Notes: generated by a model not told the origin, from the letters alone. Positions 16,361 to 24,213 are shown, counted from the stretch's first letter. The stretch: DNA of 26,855 nucleotides from Anaerolineales bacterium UBA6663 (GCA_002455335.1 DKKP01000182.1:1356-28210), one strand, 5' to 3'. Made by a program: numbers and translations.

Positions 16361-17362
16361 TTAATTGCGAAAAGTGAGGATGAAGGCGAGCAGCAAGAGC
16401 AATCCGGCGCTGATCGCCATGATCCGTTCGGGGCCGCTGGCAAGTGATGGCAGCCGGATGGTCGGCTGCATGACGATCAGATCGCCCGTGTCGATCATGT
16501 TGGGTCCGGTCGAATCGGGCCTCAGCGCTTCGGCCAGCACGGCGGCGCTGCCCGGCCGCCCATCGGGGTGCATGGCCATGGCCCAGAGCATCGCCTTCTC
16601 GGTGCGCGGGCTGACGTTGGGGTTGAACGCGCGCGGCGCCTTGAGTGACTCGGGCTTCAGAAACCGCTGTTTGGCCTCGGGCGGGGGTTCGTTGCAGAGC
16701 AGGTGATAGAGCGTGGCGCCGAAGGAATAGAGGTCGGCGCGCGCGTCGGATGTTCCAGTGTCGGCGCCATATTGCTCGAGCGGTGTGTAGAACACTGTGC
16801 CGACGCCCTGGACGATCGTCACGGTGCGCTCATCGGGCGCCAATACCTTGACCAGACCGAAGTCGACCAGTTTGATCAGGCCGCTGGGCGTCAGTTTGAG
16901 ATTCGAGGGCTTGATGTCGCGATGGACGATCGGCTGTGGCTGTTCGTGCAGGTAGCGGAGCGCGTCAAGCACCTGAGCGGCCCAGGCAAGTGCATCGGCC
17001 TCGGCGATGAAGCGGCCGTTTTGGCGGGCCTCGTCGATGAGTTCCTTGAGGTCGCGCCCCGGCACGTAGTCCATGACGAGGTAATCGCGCCCTTCTTCGG
17101 CGAAGAAATCGGAGACTTTCGGCAGGTTGGGGTGGTCGAGGCGCGCCAGCACCGAGGCTTCTCGGTAGAACTGGTCACGTGCTTGTTGTCGCGTGCGCTC
17201 GGGCAGGCCCGGGTCGTGCTGCACCTCCTTGACGGCGCACAATCGACCGACAAGGCGCGTATCCTCGGCCAGCAGGATGCTCCCCATGCCGCCCTGGCCG
17301 ATGGTGTTCAGGATCTTGTACCGCCCGCGGAGGATTTCGCCGGGCTCGAGTGTCGCGAACAT
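16361..17362 (-). CDS. Tail-anchored serine/threonine protein kinase
   Basis: The 333-residue Hanks-type kinase has the P-loop IGQGGMGSILLAED, the Lys in AVKEV, the catalytic loop HRDIKPSNLKL and the Mg-binding DFGLVK. The kinase fills about residues 15-275. After a short linker, one hydrophobic stretch (IMAISAGLLLLLAFILTF) ends two residues before the C-terminus, so no external sensor domain exists and the kinase is held on the inner face by a C-terminal tail anchor. The ATG at 17362 has TACAAT 7 bases upstream and no Shine-Dalgarno site; the long frame reaching 17641 runs antisense to the FHA gene and is rejected. The divergent FHA protein 63 bases away is a natural phospho-Thr reader. Confidence 0.93.
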   Translation of the reverse strand: MFATLEPGEILRGRYKILNTIGQGGMGSILLAEDTRLVGRLCAVKEVQHDPGLPERTRQQARDQFYREASVLARLDHPNLPKVSDFFAEEGRDYLVMDYVPGRDLKELIDEARQNGRFIAEADALAWAAQVLDALRYLHEQPQPIVHRDIKPSNLKLTPSGLIKLVDFGLVKVLAPDERTVTIVQGVGTVFYTPLEQYGADTGTSDARADLYSFGATLYHLLCNEPPPEAKQRFLKPESLKAPRAFNPNVSPRTEKAMLWAMAMHPDGRPGSAAVLAEALRPDSTGPNMIDTGDLIVMQPTIRLPSLASGPERIMAISAGLLLLLAFILTFRN

Positions 17363-17369
17363 TGGCGCT

Positions 17370-17375
17370 ATTGTA
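17370..17375 (-). promoter_or_regulatory. -10 box for leaderless kinase gene
   Basis: TACAAT on the minus strand lies 7 bases before the kinase ATG, with no ribosome site between. No good -35 is seen. Confidence 0.45.
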
Positions 17376-17391
17376 TCCAACCAGCCGCGCC

Positions 17392-17419
17392 TTGCGAGCG
17401 CTGAGAATCTCAGGATAAT
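17392..17419 (+). promoter_or_regulatory. Promoter of FHA regulator with palindrome in the spacer
   Basis: TTGCGA (17392-17397), a 16-base spacer and GATAAT (17414-17419) sit 6 bases before the GTG start, fitting leaderless transcription. The palindrome CTGAGA-A-TCTCAG (17401-17413) fills the spacer up to the -10 box, where a bound repressor would block RNA polymerase. It is a candidate operator of unknown ligand. Confidence 0.5.
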
Positions 17420-17425
17420 TAGGCC

Positions 17426-18109
17426 GTGCAGACAGACGACCAGGTTCCCATGTTGATCGCGCAGGCCGGGCCCGCCGCCGGGCACCATTGGCCGCTGCGT
17501 CAGGAGGTCCTGACCATTGGGCGGGAGCCCACCTGCGACATCGTCATCCCCGACCGACAGGTCAGTCGGGTGCATGCGCGACTCGAGCGCGACCCTGAAG
17601 GGTTTACACTCGAAGACCTCGGCAGCAAGAATGGCACCCACGTCAACGGAGCCCCTGTGTCGGGCCGGATCCGGCTACGGGATGGCGATCTGATCCAGGT
17701 TGCCCTGATCGCCAAGTTGGCCTATGTCGATTCGGATTCGACCATGCCGCTGACCGGCGGAGATGAGCTAGCGGCGCGCGTAGCCGCCGCCGAGGCGGTG
17801 CGCGGAGGCCGGGCGCTGTTCGTCGACAACATGTCGCGTCGGGTCTGGGTCGGCGAAAAGGAACTCAATCCTCCCCTATCTTTGCCGCAGTTCCGATTAA
17901 TCGAGCTCTTGTTCGAGAGCGAGGGGCAGGTTGTCAGTCGGGATGCGATCGTGGCCCGGGTCTGGCCTGAAGACGCCGATGCCGGTGTGAGCGAACAGGC
18001 GGTCGATGCACTGGCGCGCCGCTTGCGCGAGCGCATCGCCGAGCTTGATGCCGAACACGCGTACATCCTCACTGTGCGCGGCCACGGCTTCAGGCTTCAG
18101 AACCGCTAG
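17426..18109 (+). CDS. FHA domain fused to OmpR/PhoB-type winged-helix DNA-binding domain
   Basis: The 227-residue protein has an FHA domain (about 8-95) with LTIGREPTCDIVIPD, VSRVHARLE and LGSKNGTHVNG, which are the phospho-Thr-binding residues. The C-terminal half (about 135-226) is a PhoB-like winged helix: LSLPQFRLIELLFESEGQVVSRDAIVARVW, EQAVDALARRLRERI and ILTVRGHGFRL. There is no receiver domain, so phosphopeptide binding replaces Asp phosphorylation. A gene for a Ser/Thr kinase is divergent, so kinase-controlled transcription is the simple reading. GTG 17426 has no Shine-Dalgarno site and GATAAT is 6 bases upstream. A strong bidirectional terminator follows. Confidence 0.92.
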   Translation: MQTDDQVPMLIAQAGPAAGHHWPLRQEVLTIGREPTCDIVIPDRQVSRVHARLERDPEGFTLEDLGSKNGTHVNGAPVSGRIRLRDGDLIQVALIAKLAYVDSDSTMPLTGGDELAARVAAAEAVRGGRALFVDNMSRRVWVGEKELNPPLSLPQFRLIELLFESEGQVVSRDAIVARVWPEDADAGVSEQAVDALARRLRERIAELDAEHAYILTVRGHGFRLQNR

Positions 18110-18130
18110 CGCTCACCGCGTGCTTAATAA

Positions 18131-18165
18131 GCGAACTCGGCCGGGTCAACCCCGGCCGAGTTCGC
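18131..18165. terminator. Bidirectional rho-independent terminator
   Basis: GCGAACTCGGCCGGG (18131-18145) pairs perfectly with CCCGGCCGAGTTCGC (18151-18165) around the loop TCAAC. TTTCG follows on the plus strand and TTATTAAG follows on the minus strand. It lies between the convergent FHA gene and the unknown gene at 18183-18551 and serves both. Confidence 0.85.
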
Positions 18166-18182
18166 TTTCGTGTGTGCTCAGA

Positions 18183-18551
18183 TCAAACCAGGGCCAGCCG
18201 TCGCGTCGGCAGTCGATGGCGCTGACCGAGTGCACGGCGTGGCTCGAGCTCGCGCAGCCACTCGACCAGCAAACGAGCCCCGCGCTTCCAGCGGATCGCG
18301 CGGCCGTCGCGGGCTGCAAAGCGCAGGTCGTCGCCTTCCCAGCGCACCGTGATCAACTCGCAGGCGCTATGGGGCTGAGGCTGAAGATCGAGCGCCGTTC
18401 CCGGGATCAGGTGATCAAGCAGCGACTGCACCTGGTGCGTATCAAGCGTGACAGTCGTGGTGTCGTCGGAGAGGTAGAGCTGTCGCGTCCAATCGGGATA
18501 AATCGTGAGCGTGGCTTCGGCGTTCGGGTTGAATTGTATGTAGCGTCGCAT
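18183..18551 (-). CDS. Hypothetical protein
   Basis: I do not recognise this 122-residue protein. It has no signal peptide and no membrane segment. It starts RRYIQFNPNAEATLTIYPDWTRQLYL, has a Thr-rich strand-like stretch (SDDTTTVTLDTHQVQSLLDHL) and a basic C-terminal tail rich in Arg (RALGQRHRLPTRRLALV). The mixed beta pattern suggests a small beta-rich domain. The ATG has an AGGGGA site upstream, so it looks translated. Its own promoter region carries the six-repeat array described separately, so it may be a regulated target of a PhoB-class activator. Confidence 0.65.
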   Translation of the reverse strand: MRRYIQFNPNAEATLTIYPDWTRQLYLSDDTTTVTLDTHQVQSLLDHLIPGTALDLQPQPHSACELITVRWEGDDLRFAARDGRAIRWKRGARLLVEWLRELEPRRALGQRHRLPTRRLALV

Positions 18552-18581
18552 GCCTGTCCCCTGATGAACATTCAGTGTGAA

Positions 18582-18629
18582 CGTTCGGCTCCGACCACCC
18601 TGGTCGGCTCTGACACCTGGGACCGAACG
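18582..18629. repeat. Nested hairpin in the leader of the hypothetical gene
   Basis: An outer stem CGTTCGG (18582-18588) / CCGAACG (18623-18629) encloses CCGACCA (18591-18597) / TGGTCGG (18601-18607) with a 3-base loop. If the minus-strand promoter near 18664 is real, this lies within the roughly 105-base leader of the hypothetical gene. No known riboswitch is recognised. Confidence 0.4.
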
Positions 18630-18663
18630 GGATATTCGATTTCACCGTGGATTGCTGGTCCCG

Positions 18664-18735
18664 ATTATGTGTAAAGCACGCGTGAAGCGCCATAAAAACC
18701 GCATAAACTGCGCGTAAAACCTGCGTAAGGGGTGT
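18664..18735 (-). promoter_or_regulatory. Six direct repeats upstream of a -35-less -10 box (PhoB-class activator promoter)
   Basis: Six repeats of consensus RTAAAnnnnGC (TTTACGC-like on the minus strand) start at 18671, 18682, 18692, 18703, 18714 and 18725, so steps are 11 bases except one of 10 (a poly-A run makes that step ambiguous). On the minus strand the array runs up to CATAAT (18669-18664), and no -35 hexamer lies 16-18 bases from it. OmpR/PhoB-class proteins bind heptamers spaced 11 bp and replace the -35 in this way. The likely target is the hypothetical gene on the minus strand. The array also lies 43 bases upstream of the -35 of the aminotransferase promoter. Confidence 0.6.
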
Positions 18736-18777
18736 CGGCGGCGGGCGATGGCTCTGTCGCACCCTGGCCGGTCACGG

Positions 18778-18806
18778 TTGCATTTCCGCGCGGGCCGTTC
18801 TATGAT
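18778..18806 (+). promoter_or_regulatory. Promoter of the aminotransferase operon
   Basis: TTGCAT (18778-18783), exactly 17 bases, and TATGAT (18801-18806) form one of the best promoters in the window, about 23 bases before the start codon at 18830. Confidence 0.65.
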
Positions 18807-18829
18807 GCGCACCGTCCGCCTGAGCTGCC

Positions 18830-20038
18830 ATGACCCAATCTCAAACGACAACTCCTTTGGTGCGTCGGCCAACGACCTCGAAGCGTCTGGCACAACTGCC
18901 GCCGTATTTCTTTCATAAGCTCAATGCGCGTCTGGCGACGCTTGCCGCGGCGGGTCATGACGTCATCCGTATGGATGCCGGGTCCCCCGACCTCCCGCCT
19001 GCGCCTCACATCATTGCGGCGCTCGAAGAGTCTGCGCGCAACCCCGGCAATCACGGCTATCAGTCGTACAACGGCACGCCGGCCTATCGCGATGCCTGGC
19101 GCGAGTTCTACGCTGAGCGTTTCGGCGTCCAGCTGGCCGACAGCGAAGTCACGATGGTGATCGGCGCCAAGGAGGGCGTGTTCAACCTCAGCCAGGCCTA
19201 TCTGGATCCCGGTGACATCTCACTCGTGCCGGATCCCGGCTACGCTCCATACGCTGCGGGGGCTCGGTTTGCGGGCGCCGAGGTCTTCCACCTTCCGCTG
19301 CGTGAGCGCGAATCGTATCTGCCCGATCTCGAGGCGATCCCGGCCGAGGCTCTGAAGCGTGCCAAGCTGCTCTGGCTGAACTATCCGAACAACCCGACCG
19401 GCGCCGTCGCCACGCCCGAGTTCTTCGAGCGTGTCGTGCGTTTTGCCGCAACGCACGGACTTCTTGTCGCGCATGACGCGCCGTACACGGAGATCACGTA
19501 CGATGGCTATGTCGCTCCCAGCATCCTCCAGGCGCCCGGCGCCCTAGAGGTGGCCATTGAGTTCCATTCGGTTTCGAAGACCTACAACATGGGCGGCTGG
19601 CGGCTTGGCGCCGCGGTTGGCAATGCCGAGGCCGTCCGCGCGCTGAGTACCCTCAAGAGCAACATCGACTCCGGGACGTTCCGCGGCGTCATGGATGCGG
19701 CCGTGGCCGCGCTCACCGGTGACCAGGCGTGGACGCTCGAGCGCAATGCCCAATACCGCCGGCGCCGCGACCTGGCTGTAACCGCGTTGCGCCGCGCGGG
19801 CCTCGCCGTCAGTGTGCCAAAGGCCGCGATCTATGTCTGGGCCCGCCTGCCGGAGGGGGTCGATGACGTGGCCTGGGTCGATGGGCTCCTGGAACAGCGG
19901 CATGTCAGCCTCACGCCGGGCTCGATCTTCGGGCCGGCCGGTCGCGGCTATGTTCGCCTCTCACTGTGTCTGGCCGACGCCCGGCTCGAGGAGGCCGCCG
20001 AACGGATCGGGCGTTACGATCATCGCCAATCGCTCTGA
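18830..20038 (+). CDS. Class I/II PLP aminotransferase, LL-diaminopimelate aminotransferase-like
   Basis: The 402-residue fold-type I enzyme shows LPPYFFHKLNARLATLAAAGHDVIRMDAGSPD at the N-terminus, GAKEGVFNLSQAYLDPGD, the substrate/PLP segment LNYPNNPTGAV, HDAPYTEITYDG, and the PLP Lys in SVSKTYNMGGWRLG. The C-terminal Arg lies in RGYVRLSL. The pattern is that of the DapL/AspC group, whose members make lysine precursors or transaminate aspartate and aromatic amino acids; the exact substrate is open. No Shine-Dalgarno site precedes the ATG. The ATP-grasp gene begins 40 bases downstream, which suggests one pathway. Confidence 0.88.
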   Translation: MTQSQTTTPLVRRPTTSKRLAQLPPYFFHKLNARLATLAAAGHDVIRMDAGSPDLPPAPHIIAALEESARNPGNHGYQSYNGTPAYRDAWREFYAERFGVQLADSEVTMVIGAKEGVFNLSQAYLDPGDISLVPDPGYAPYAAGARFAGAEVFHLPLRERESYLPDLEAIPAEALKRAKLLWLNYPNNPTGAVATPEFFERVVRFAATHGLLVAHDAPYTEITYDGYVAPSILQAPGALEVAIEFHSVSKTYNMGGWRLGAAVGNAEAVRALSTLKSNIDSGTFRGVMDAAVAALTGDQAWTLERNAQYRRRRDLAVTALRRAGLAVSVPKAAIYVWARLPEGVDDVAWVDGLLEQRHVSLTPGSIFGPAGRGYVRLSLCLADARLEEAAERIGRYDHRQSL

Positions 20039-20078
20039 CGCGGCTCAGCGGCCGCCCGAAGCATCGATCGGAGGTCGC

Positions 20079-21200
20079 ATGCCGCCCAAGCACGTCGCTG
20101 CCCGGCCCCGGGTGTTGGTGCTCTCCAACGATAACGTCAACTGGCCTGCATCCGATCGCGAATGGACCGACCGGATGTTGGCTCACCTCTCGACCGCGCT
20201 CACTTCGCTTGGGTATGCCCATGAAGTACGGAAGGTCGACGCGGATCTCGATCTGCTGGCGCTTTACGACCCGCGCGAGTGGGTGATCTGGAACTGGGTT
20301 GAAGAGCTTGGCGGCCGCCCTTGGACTGACGCCGAGGCCGCGCGAGCCTATGAGCGCCGCGGCTTTGCGTTCACCGGCGCGGGGAGCCCGGCGCTCTCGA
20401 CCTCCGTCGATCGACTGCGGATCAAACGCGCCCTGGTGCGGTCCGGCCTACCGACACTTCCGGGGCTGCGGCTGCGCGATCCACGGCAGGTCGCTCGTTG
20501 GAAACATTACCCGGCCATCGTCAAAGGGGCGACCCAGCACGGGAGTTACGGCATCGATCGCTCGGCCGTCGTCCATACCCCTGCTGAATTGGCGCGTCGG
20601 GTCGAATGGCTGCGCGAGTCGCTTGGGTGCGACGCCCAGGTCGAGCGTTTCCTCGATGGCCGCGAGTTCCACATCGGCGCCGTAGCGCGTGTCGATGGGC
20701 AGCTCGAAGGGCTCCCGGCTGCCGAGATCGACTACACAGCCTTCGACCGTCTCGAAGATCGGCTTTATGCCTATGGTTATAAACACGATGAAGACGATTT
20801 CGGCTACCATGCCCTGAAAGTCAGCATCCCGGCCGCGATACCGACGCGGTTGGATCGACGGCTGCGGCAGTTGGCCGCAGATGCGCTCGTGTGCCTTGGC
20901 GCACGCGATTACGGTCGGATCGATGTCAGATTGGATGGCGATCGCCCGATGATCCTGGATGTCAACATCAACTGTGATCTCGATGCCACCTCTGTGGTGA
21001 TGCGCACGGCGGCGCTGCGCGGTTTGAGCTATGCGCAGGTGGTCGGCCGTATTCTGGCGGCCACCACGCAGCGGATGCCGGGGCAACTCGGACGACGCAT
21101 GATCGCCGGCGTGCATTGTCGCACTCGCACGGCTCAAGCGGGCGGCGACACGCGGGTCAGCCTGCGCCTGCCGGCCGACGATACGGGAGGAGGAGGATGA
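20079..21200 (+). CDS. ATP-grasp ligase, D-Ala-D-Ala ligase-like
   Basis: The 373-residue protein has the three ATP-grasp parts. The ATP-binding Lys and glycine loop read YPAIVKGATQHGSYGIDRSAVV, the hinge and metal segment reads VERFLDGREFHIGAV, and the C-terminal metal site reads GARDYGRIDVRLDGDRPMILDVNINCDLD. The usual E-x-N-x-N-P of D-Ala ligases is D-x-N-x-N-C here, so substrate and product are likely different. Such enzymes join a carboxylate to an amine through an acyl-phosphate. The ATG at 20079 has GGAGG before it; the upstream open frame only shadows the aminotransferase. Its stop overlaps the next start. Confidence 0.88.
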   Translation: MPPKHVAARPRVLVLSNDNVNWPASDREWTDRMLAHLSTALTSLGYAHEVRKVDADLDLLALYDPREWVIWNWVEELGGRPWTDAEAARAYERRGFAFTGAGSPALSTSVDRLRIKRALVRSGLPTLPGLRLRDPRQVARWKHYPAIVKGATQHGSYGIDRSAVVHTPAELARRVEWLRESLGCDAQVERFLDGREFHIGAVARVDGQLEGLPAAEIDYTAFDRLEDRLYAYGYKHDEDDFGYHALKVSIPAAIPTRLDRRLRQLAADALVCLGARDYGRIDVRLDGDRPMILDVNINCDLDATSVVMRTAALRGLSYAQVVGRILAATTQRMPGQLGRRMIAGVHCRTRTAQAGGDTRVSLRLPADDTGGGG

Positions 21201-22777
21201 TGGCGACTGACCTGATGACTCGGGTTGTGGCGGCCGAGGTATATCCCGACCGGGCGCGGGTAACGCGCATCGGCGACCTGACGGTCGCAGCGGGCCGCTG
21301 CTCGATACGGATTACGGGCCTGCCTCTGGCGGCCCAGCCCGAGACCTTTCGCGCGGCAGGGTCTGGATCCGCGACGGCCCGATTGCTCGGCGTAAGGGCC
21401 GAGATCGAGCAGTACGTTGACACCCCCGCCGAGCGTGTGCTTGCGATCCAACGGGATCTCGAAGCCGCGCAAGACGAGGTGTCGCTTGTCACGGCGCGGA
21501 TCGGGGTCTTCGAACGAGACGTGCAGCATCTGGAAGCCCTGGCCGCGCAGGCCGAGACCTTCGCGCGCGGCCTGGCGCTCCGCGAGCGAACGACTGACCA
21601 ACAGGGCGCTGTATTCGACTTCTTGCAGACCCGGCGGCTCGAACTAAGTCGCTCGATCGTCGCGGCCCGCCGCGAACTGCGGGCTGCCGAGCGTCAGGTC
21701 GACCTGCTCAAGCGACAACTCACACAGGCGACAAGCGGCGCTCAGAAACAGCGCCGCGTTGCGGTCGTCGATTTGGATGTAAGCCGGCCCGGCGCGCTGG
21801 CGCTTTCACTTTCGTACGTCAGTCTGGGGGCGGGCTGGCAGCCGCGATACGACCTGCGCGTGATCGGCTCGGCGCTCGCCTTGAGCTACATGGCCTCGGT
21901 GTCTCAAACCAGCGGTGAGGACTGGAATGACGTTGCGCTCACGCTCTCCACGGCGCAGCCCGCGCTCTCGCTGCAGGTGCCCGAGATCGAGCCCTGGCCG
22001 ATCGGCCCACGACCCGCGCCGCCCGTGATGGGCAGGGCGCTTATGGCGAAAGCGGCAGCGCCAACTCGCGCGGATGTCGATATGGCGCAGTCGGCGCCGA
22101 TGGAAGAGGCGCCCGCGCCGGCGCCGCTGGCGCTCGAGGCCGCTGTGGTCGAGGACGCCGGCGTCTCTGTGGTCTTCCGTCTGCCGAGTCGCGCCGACAT
22201 CCCCGGCGGCGGTGATCCGCGCATCGTGACGATCGCCGAGTTGCCGCTGGAGCCCCGCTGGGACTACGCCGCCGCACCGCGACAGGTGCCCGCGGCTTAC
22301 CGCCGGGTGCGCGTCATCAACGCCACAGCTTACACATTGCTGCCCGGGCCAGTCAGCCTGTTCGAGGGCGATGCCTACCTCGGTCCGACAGAGATCGAGC
22401 TCGTGGCACGCGGCCAGGAGCTGGAGCTGTATTTGGGTGTCGACGATCGGATCCGGATCGAGGCCGAGCCGACTCGACGAGACGTGGAGAAGGTGCTGCT
22501 CGCCGATAAGCGCCGACTGCGTTACGGCATCCGGTACACGATCGAGAACCTGCGTGAGACGCCCATCAGCCTGCAGATCCGCGACCACATCCCGTTGCCG
22601 CGGCACGAGCAGATCAGCGTCAAGCTGGAGGCGGCTGAGCCAAGGCCGACCCGACAGGACGATCTGAATGTGCTGACGTGGGACATCGAGATCCCGGTCG
22701 GTGGCAAGCGCGAGATCATGCTTGCCTTCGCGGTCGAGCATCCGCGTTCGATGACGTTGGTCGGTCTGCCTTCGTAG
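21197..22777 (+). CDS. DUF4140/DUF4139 protein, MuiA-like
   Basis: The 526-residue protein starts with a DUF4140-type strand module (VVAAEVYPDRARVTRIGDLTVAAG), then a coiled-coil of about 100 residues (about 85-190) and a DUF4139 domain: LSLSYVSLGAGWQPRYDLRV, VSQTSGEDWNDVALTLSTAQP and, near the end, IENLRETPISLQIRDHIPLPR. An Ala/Pro-rich insert (about 270-330) breaks the domain. The family is named for a mucoidy inhibitor phenotype and its biochemical role is unknown. No signal peptide is visible. Start: ATG at 21197 (ATGA overlap with the ATP-grasp stop) after a GGAGGAGG run; an adjacent ATG at 21200 is equally possible. Confidence 0.86.
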   Translation: MMATDLMTRVVAAEVYPDRARVTRIGDLTVAAGRCSIRITGLPLAAQPETFRAAGSGSATARLLGVRAEIEQYVDTPAERVLAIQRDLEAAQDEVSLVTARIGVFERDVQHLEALAAQAETFARGLALRERTTDQQGAVFDFLQTRRLELSRSIVAARRELRAAERQVDLLKRQLTQATSGAQKQRRVAVVDLDVSRPGALALSLSYVSLGAGWQPRYDLRVIGSALALSYMASVSQTSGEDWNDVALTLSTAQPALSLQVPEIEPWPIGPRPAPPVMGRALMAKAAAPTRADVDMAQSAPMEEAPAPAPLALEAAVVEDAGVSVVFRLPSRADIPGGGDPRIVTIAELPLEPRWDYAAAPRQVPAAYRRVRVINATAYTLLPGPVSLFEGDAYLGPTEIELVARGQELELYLGVDDRIRIEAEPTRRDVEKVLLADKRRLRYGIRYTIENLRETPISLQIRDHIPLPRHEQISVKLEAAEPRPTRQDDLNVLTWDIEIPVGGKREIMLAFAVEHPRSMTLVGLPS

Positions 22778-22813
22778 CGAGCGACAGCCAATGCGCGTAG
22801 GTGACCGAATCCT

Positions 22814-24208
22814 ATGTACAATCGGGCCAGAAAGCGAGCCCGTACTTTGTCACGCACACCAAATCCCACAATCGCGCCGATCGAGCGTGCCTTTCTGATC
22901 GGCCTCGACGTACAGACGCAGCCCCAGATCCTCGGCCTCGAAGACTCGCTCGAGGAGTTGGCGCTGTTGGCCGACACCGCCGGATTGCAGGTCGTTGGTG
23001 AGACGTATCAGAAGATCACGCGTCCTGACCCGAACACTTTGATCGGCTCTGGCAAGGCCAAGGACGTCAAGGATTTCCTCGAGGAGACGCTGGCGACCGT
23101 CGTGATCTTCGATACGGAGCTCTCGCCGCGGCACCAGCGTGAGCTGGAAGCACTGTTTGGCGAGAAGGTGAAGGTGCTCGATCGCACGGCCTTGATCCTC
23201 GACATCTTCGCCCAGCACGCCCGCACGCGCGAAGGCGCCCTGCAGGTCGAGTTAGCTCAGCTGCAATATCGCCTTCCGCGGCTGACCCGCGCCTGGACGC
23301 ACCTTGCGCGGCAGGCTGGCGGCGGCGGCGGCCGATCGGGCAACGGCGGCGTAGGCCTGCGCGGCCCGGGCGAGACCCAGCTCGAGGCAGATCGGCGCGA
23401 GATCGGGCACAAGATCGCGCACCTCAAGCGCGAGATCGAAAAAGTTCGGGCCCACCGCGAGCGGCATCGTCGACAGCGACAACGCACGGCGGTCCCCGTG
23501 ATCGCGATCGTGGGCTATACGAACGCTGGCAAGAGCACGCTGCTCAACGCGCTGACCGGCGAGGTTGATGGCGTGCTGGCTGCCGATCAACTATTTGCGA
23601 CCCTCGATCCGACGACGCGACGCGTCAACCTCCCTCAGAAGCGCCCGGCGTTGTTTACCGACACCGTCGGTTTCATCCAGAAGCTACCGACGACCCTTGT
23701 GGCCGCCTTCCGCGCCACGCTTGAAGAGATCGGCGAGGCTGATCTCATCCTGCATATCGTCGATGTCACGCACCCCAATGCGCGTCAGCACATCGAGGCT
23801 GTGGATGAGGTGTTGGGCGAGCTTGAGGTCGGCGACATCCCTGTGTTGCTCGTGCTCAACAAGGTCGATGCGTTGGATGAGGCGGCGTGGGTGGCGGCCG
23901 AGACGCATCTGGGTGAGCTCGTCGGCGAGGCGGTTCCGATCTCGGCGCGCACCGGCCAGGGCCTGCCGGGGCTGCTCGAGGCTGTCGAGCGCACGTTGTA
24001 CGCCGAGCTGTCGCCGCTCGATATCGTCGTGCCGTACTCGGCCGGCCAATACATCACGATGTTCCATGAGCAGGGCCTTGTCGAGTCCACCGAGCCATTG
24101 GCTCAGGGGCTGCGCATGCGCGGACGGGCGCCGGAGCGTGTTGCGGCGCGTCTGCGCGAATTCGTCCCGACCAAACGGTCGACGCGCAAGGCGCCAACCA
24201 AGGACTGA
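22814..24208 (+). CDS. hflX: GTPase HflX
   Basis: HflX is a ribosome-associated GTPase that splits stalled or heat-damaged 70S ribosomes. The 464-residue protein has the N-terminal HflX domain (ITRPDPNTLIGSGKAKDV, RGPGETQLEADRR) and a G domain with GYTNAGKST (G1), DTVGFIQKLP (G3), NKVD (G4) and SAR (G5). The ATG at 22814 has AGGTGA 9 bases upstream. A -10-like TACAAT covers its first codons, but no start codon follows at leaderless distance, so I treat that as chance. It lies 36 bases after the DUF4139 gene, probably in one transcript. Confidence 0.95.
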   Translation: MYNRARKRARTLSRTPNPTIAPIERAFLIGLDVQTQPQILGLEDSLEELALLADTAGLQVVGETYQKITRPDPNTLIGSGKAKDVKDFLEETLATVVIFDTELSPRHQRELEALFGEKVKVLDRTALILDIFAQHARTREGALQVELAQLQYRLPRLTRAWTHLARQAGGGGGRSGNGGVGLRGPGETQLEADRREIGHKIAHLKREIEKVRAHRERHRRQRQRTAVPVIAIVGYTNAGKSTLLNALTGEVDGVLAADQLFATLDPTTRRVNLPQKRPALFTDTVGFIQKLPTTLVAAFRATLEEIGEADLILHIVDVTHPNARQHIEAVDEVLGELEVGDIPVLLVLNKVDALDEAAWVAAETHLGELVGEAVPISARTGQGLPGLLEAVERTLYAELSPLDIVVPYSAGQYITMFHEQGLVESTEPLAQGLRMRGRAPERVAARLREFVPTKRSTRKAPTKD

Positions 24209-24213
24209 TCCCG

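Noticed and set aside
22817..22822. TACAAT as -10 box of hflX
   Set aside because: It lies inside the first codons, no start codon follows at leaderless distance, and AGGTGA supports the ATG at 22814.
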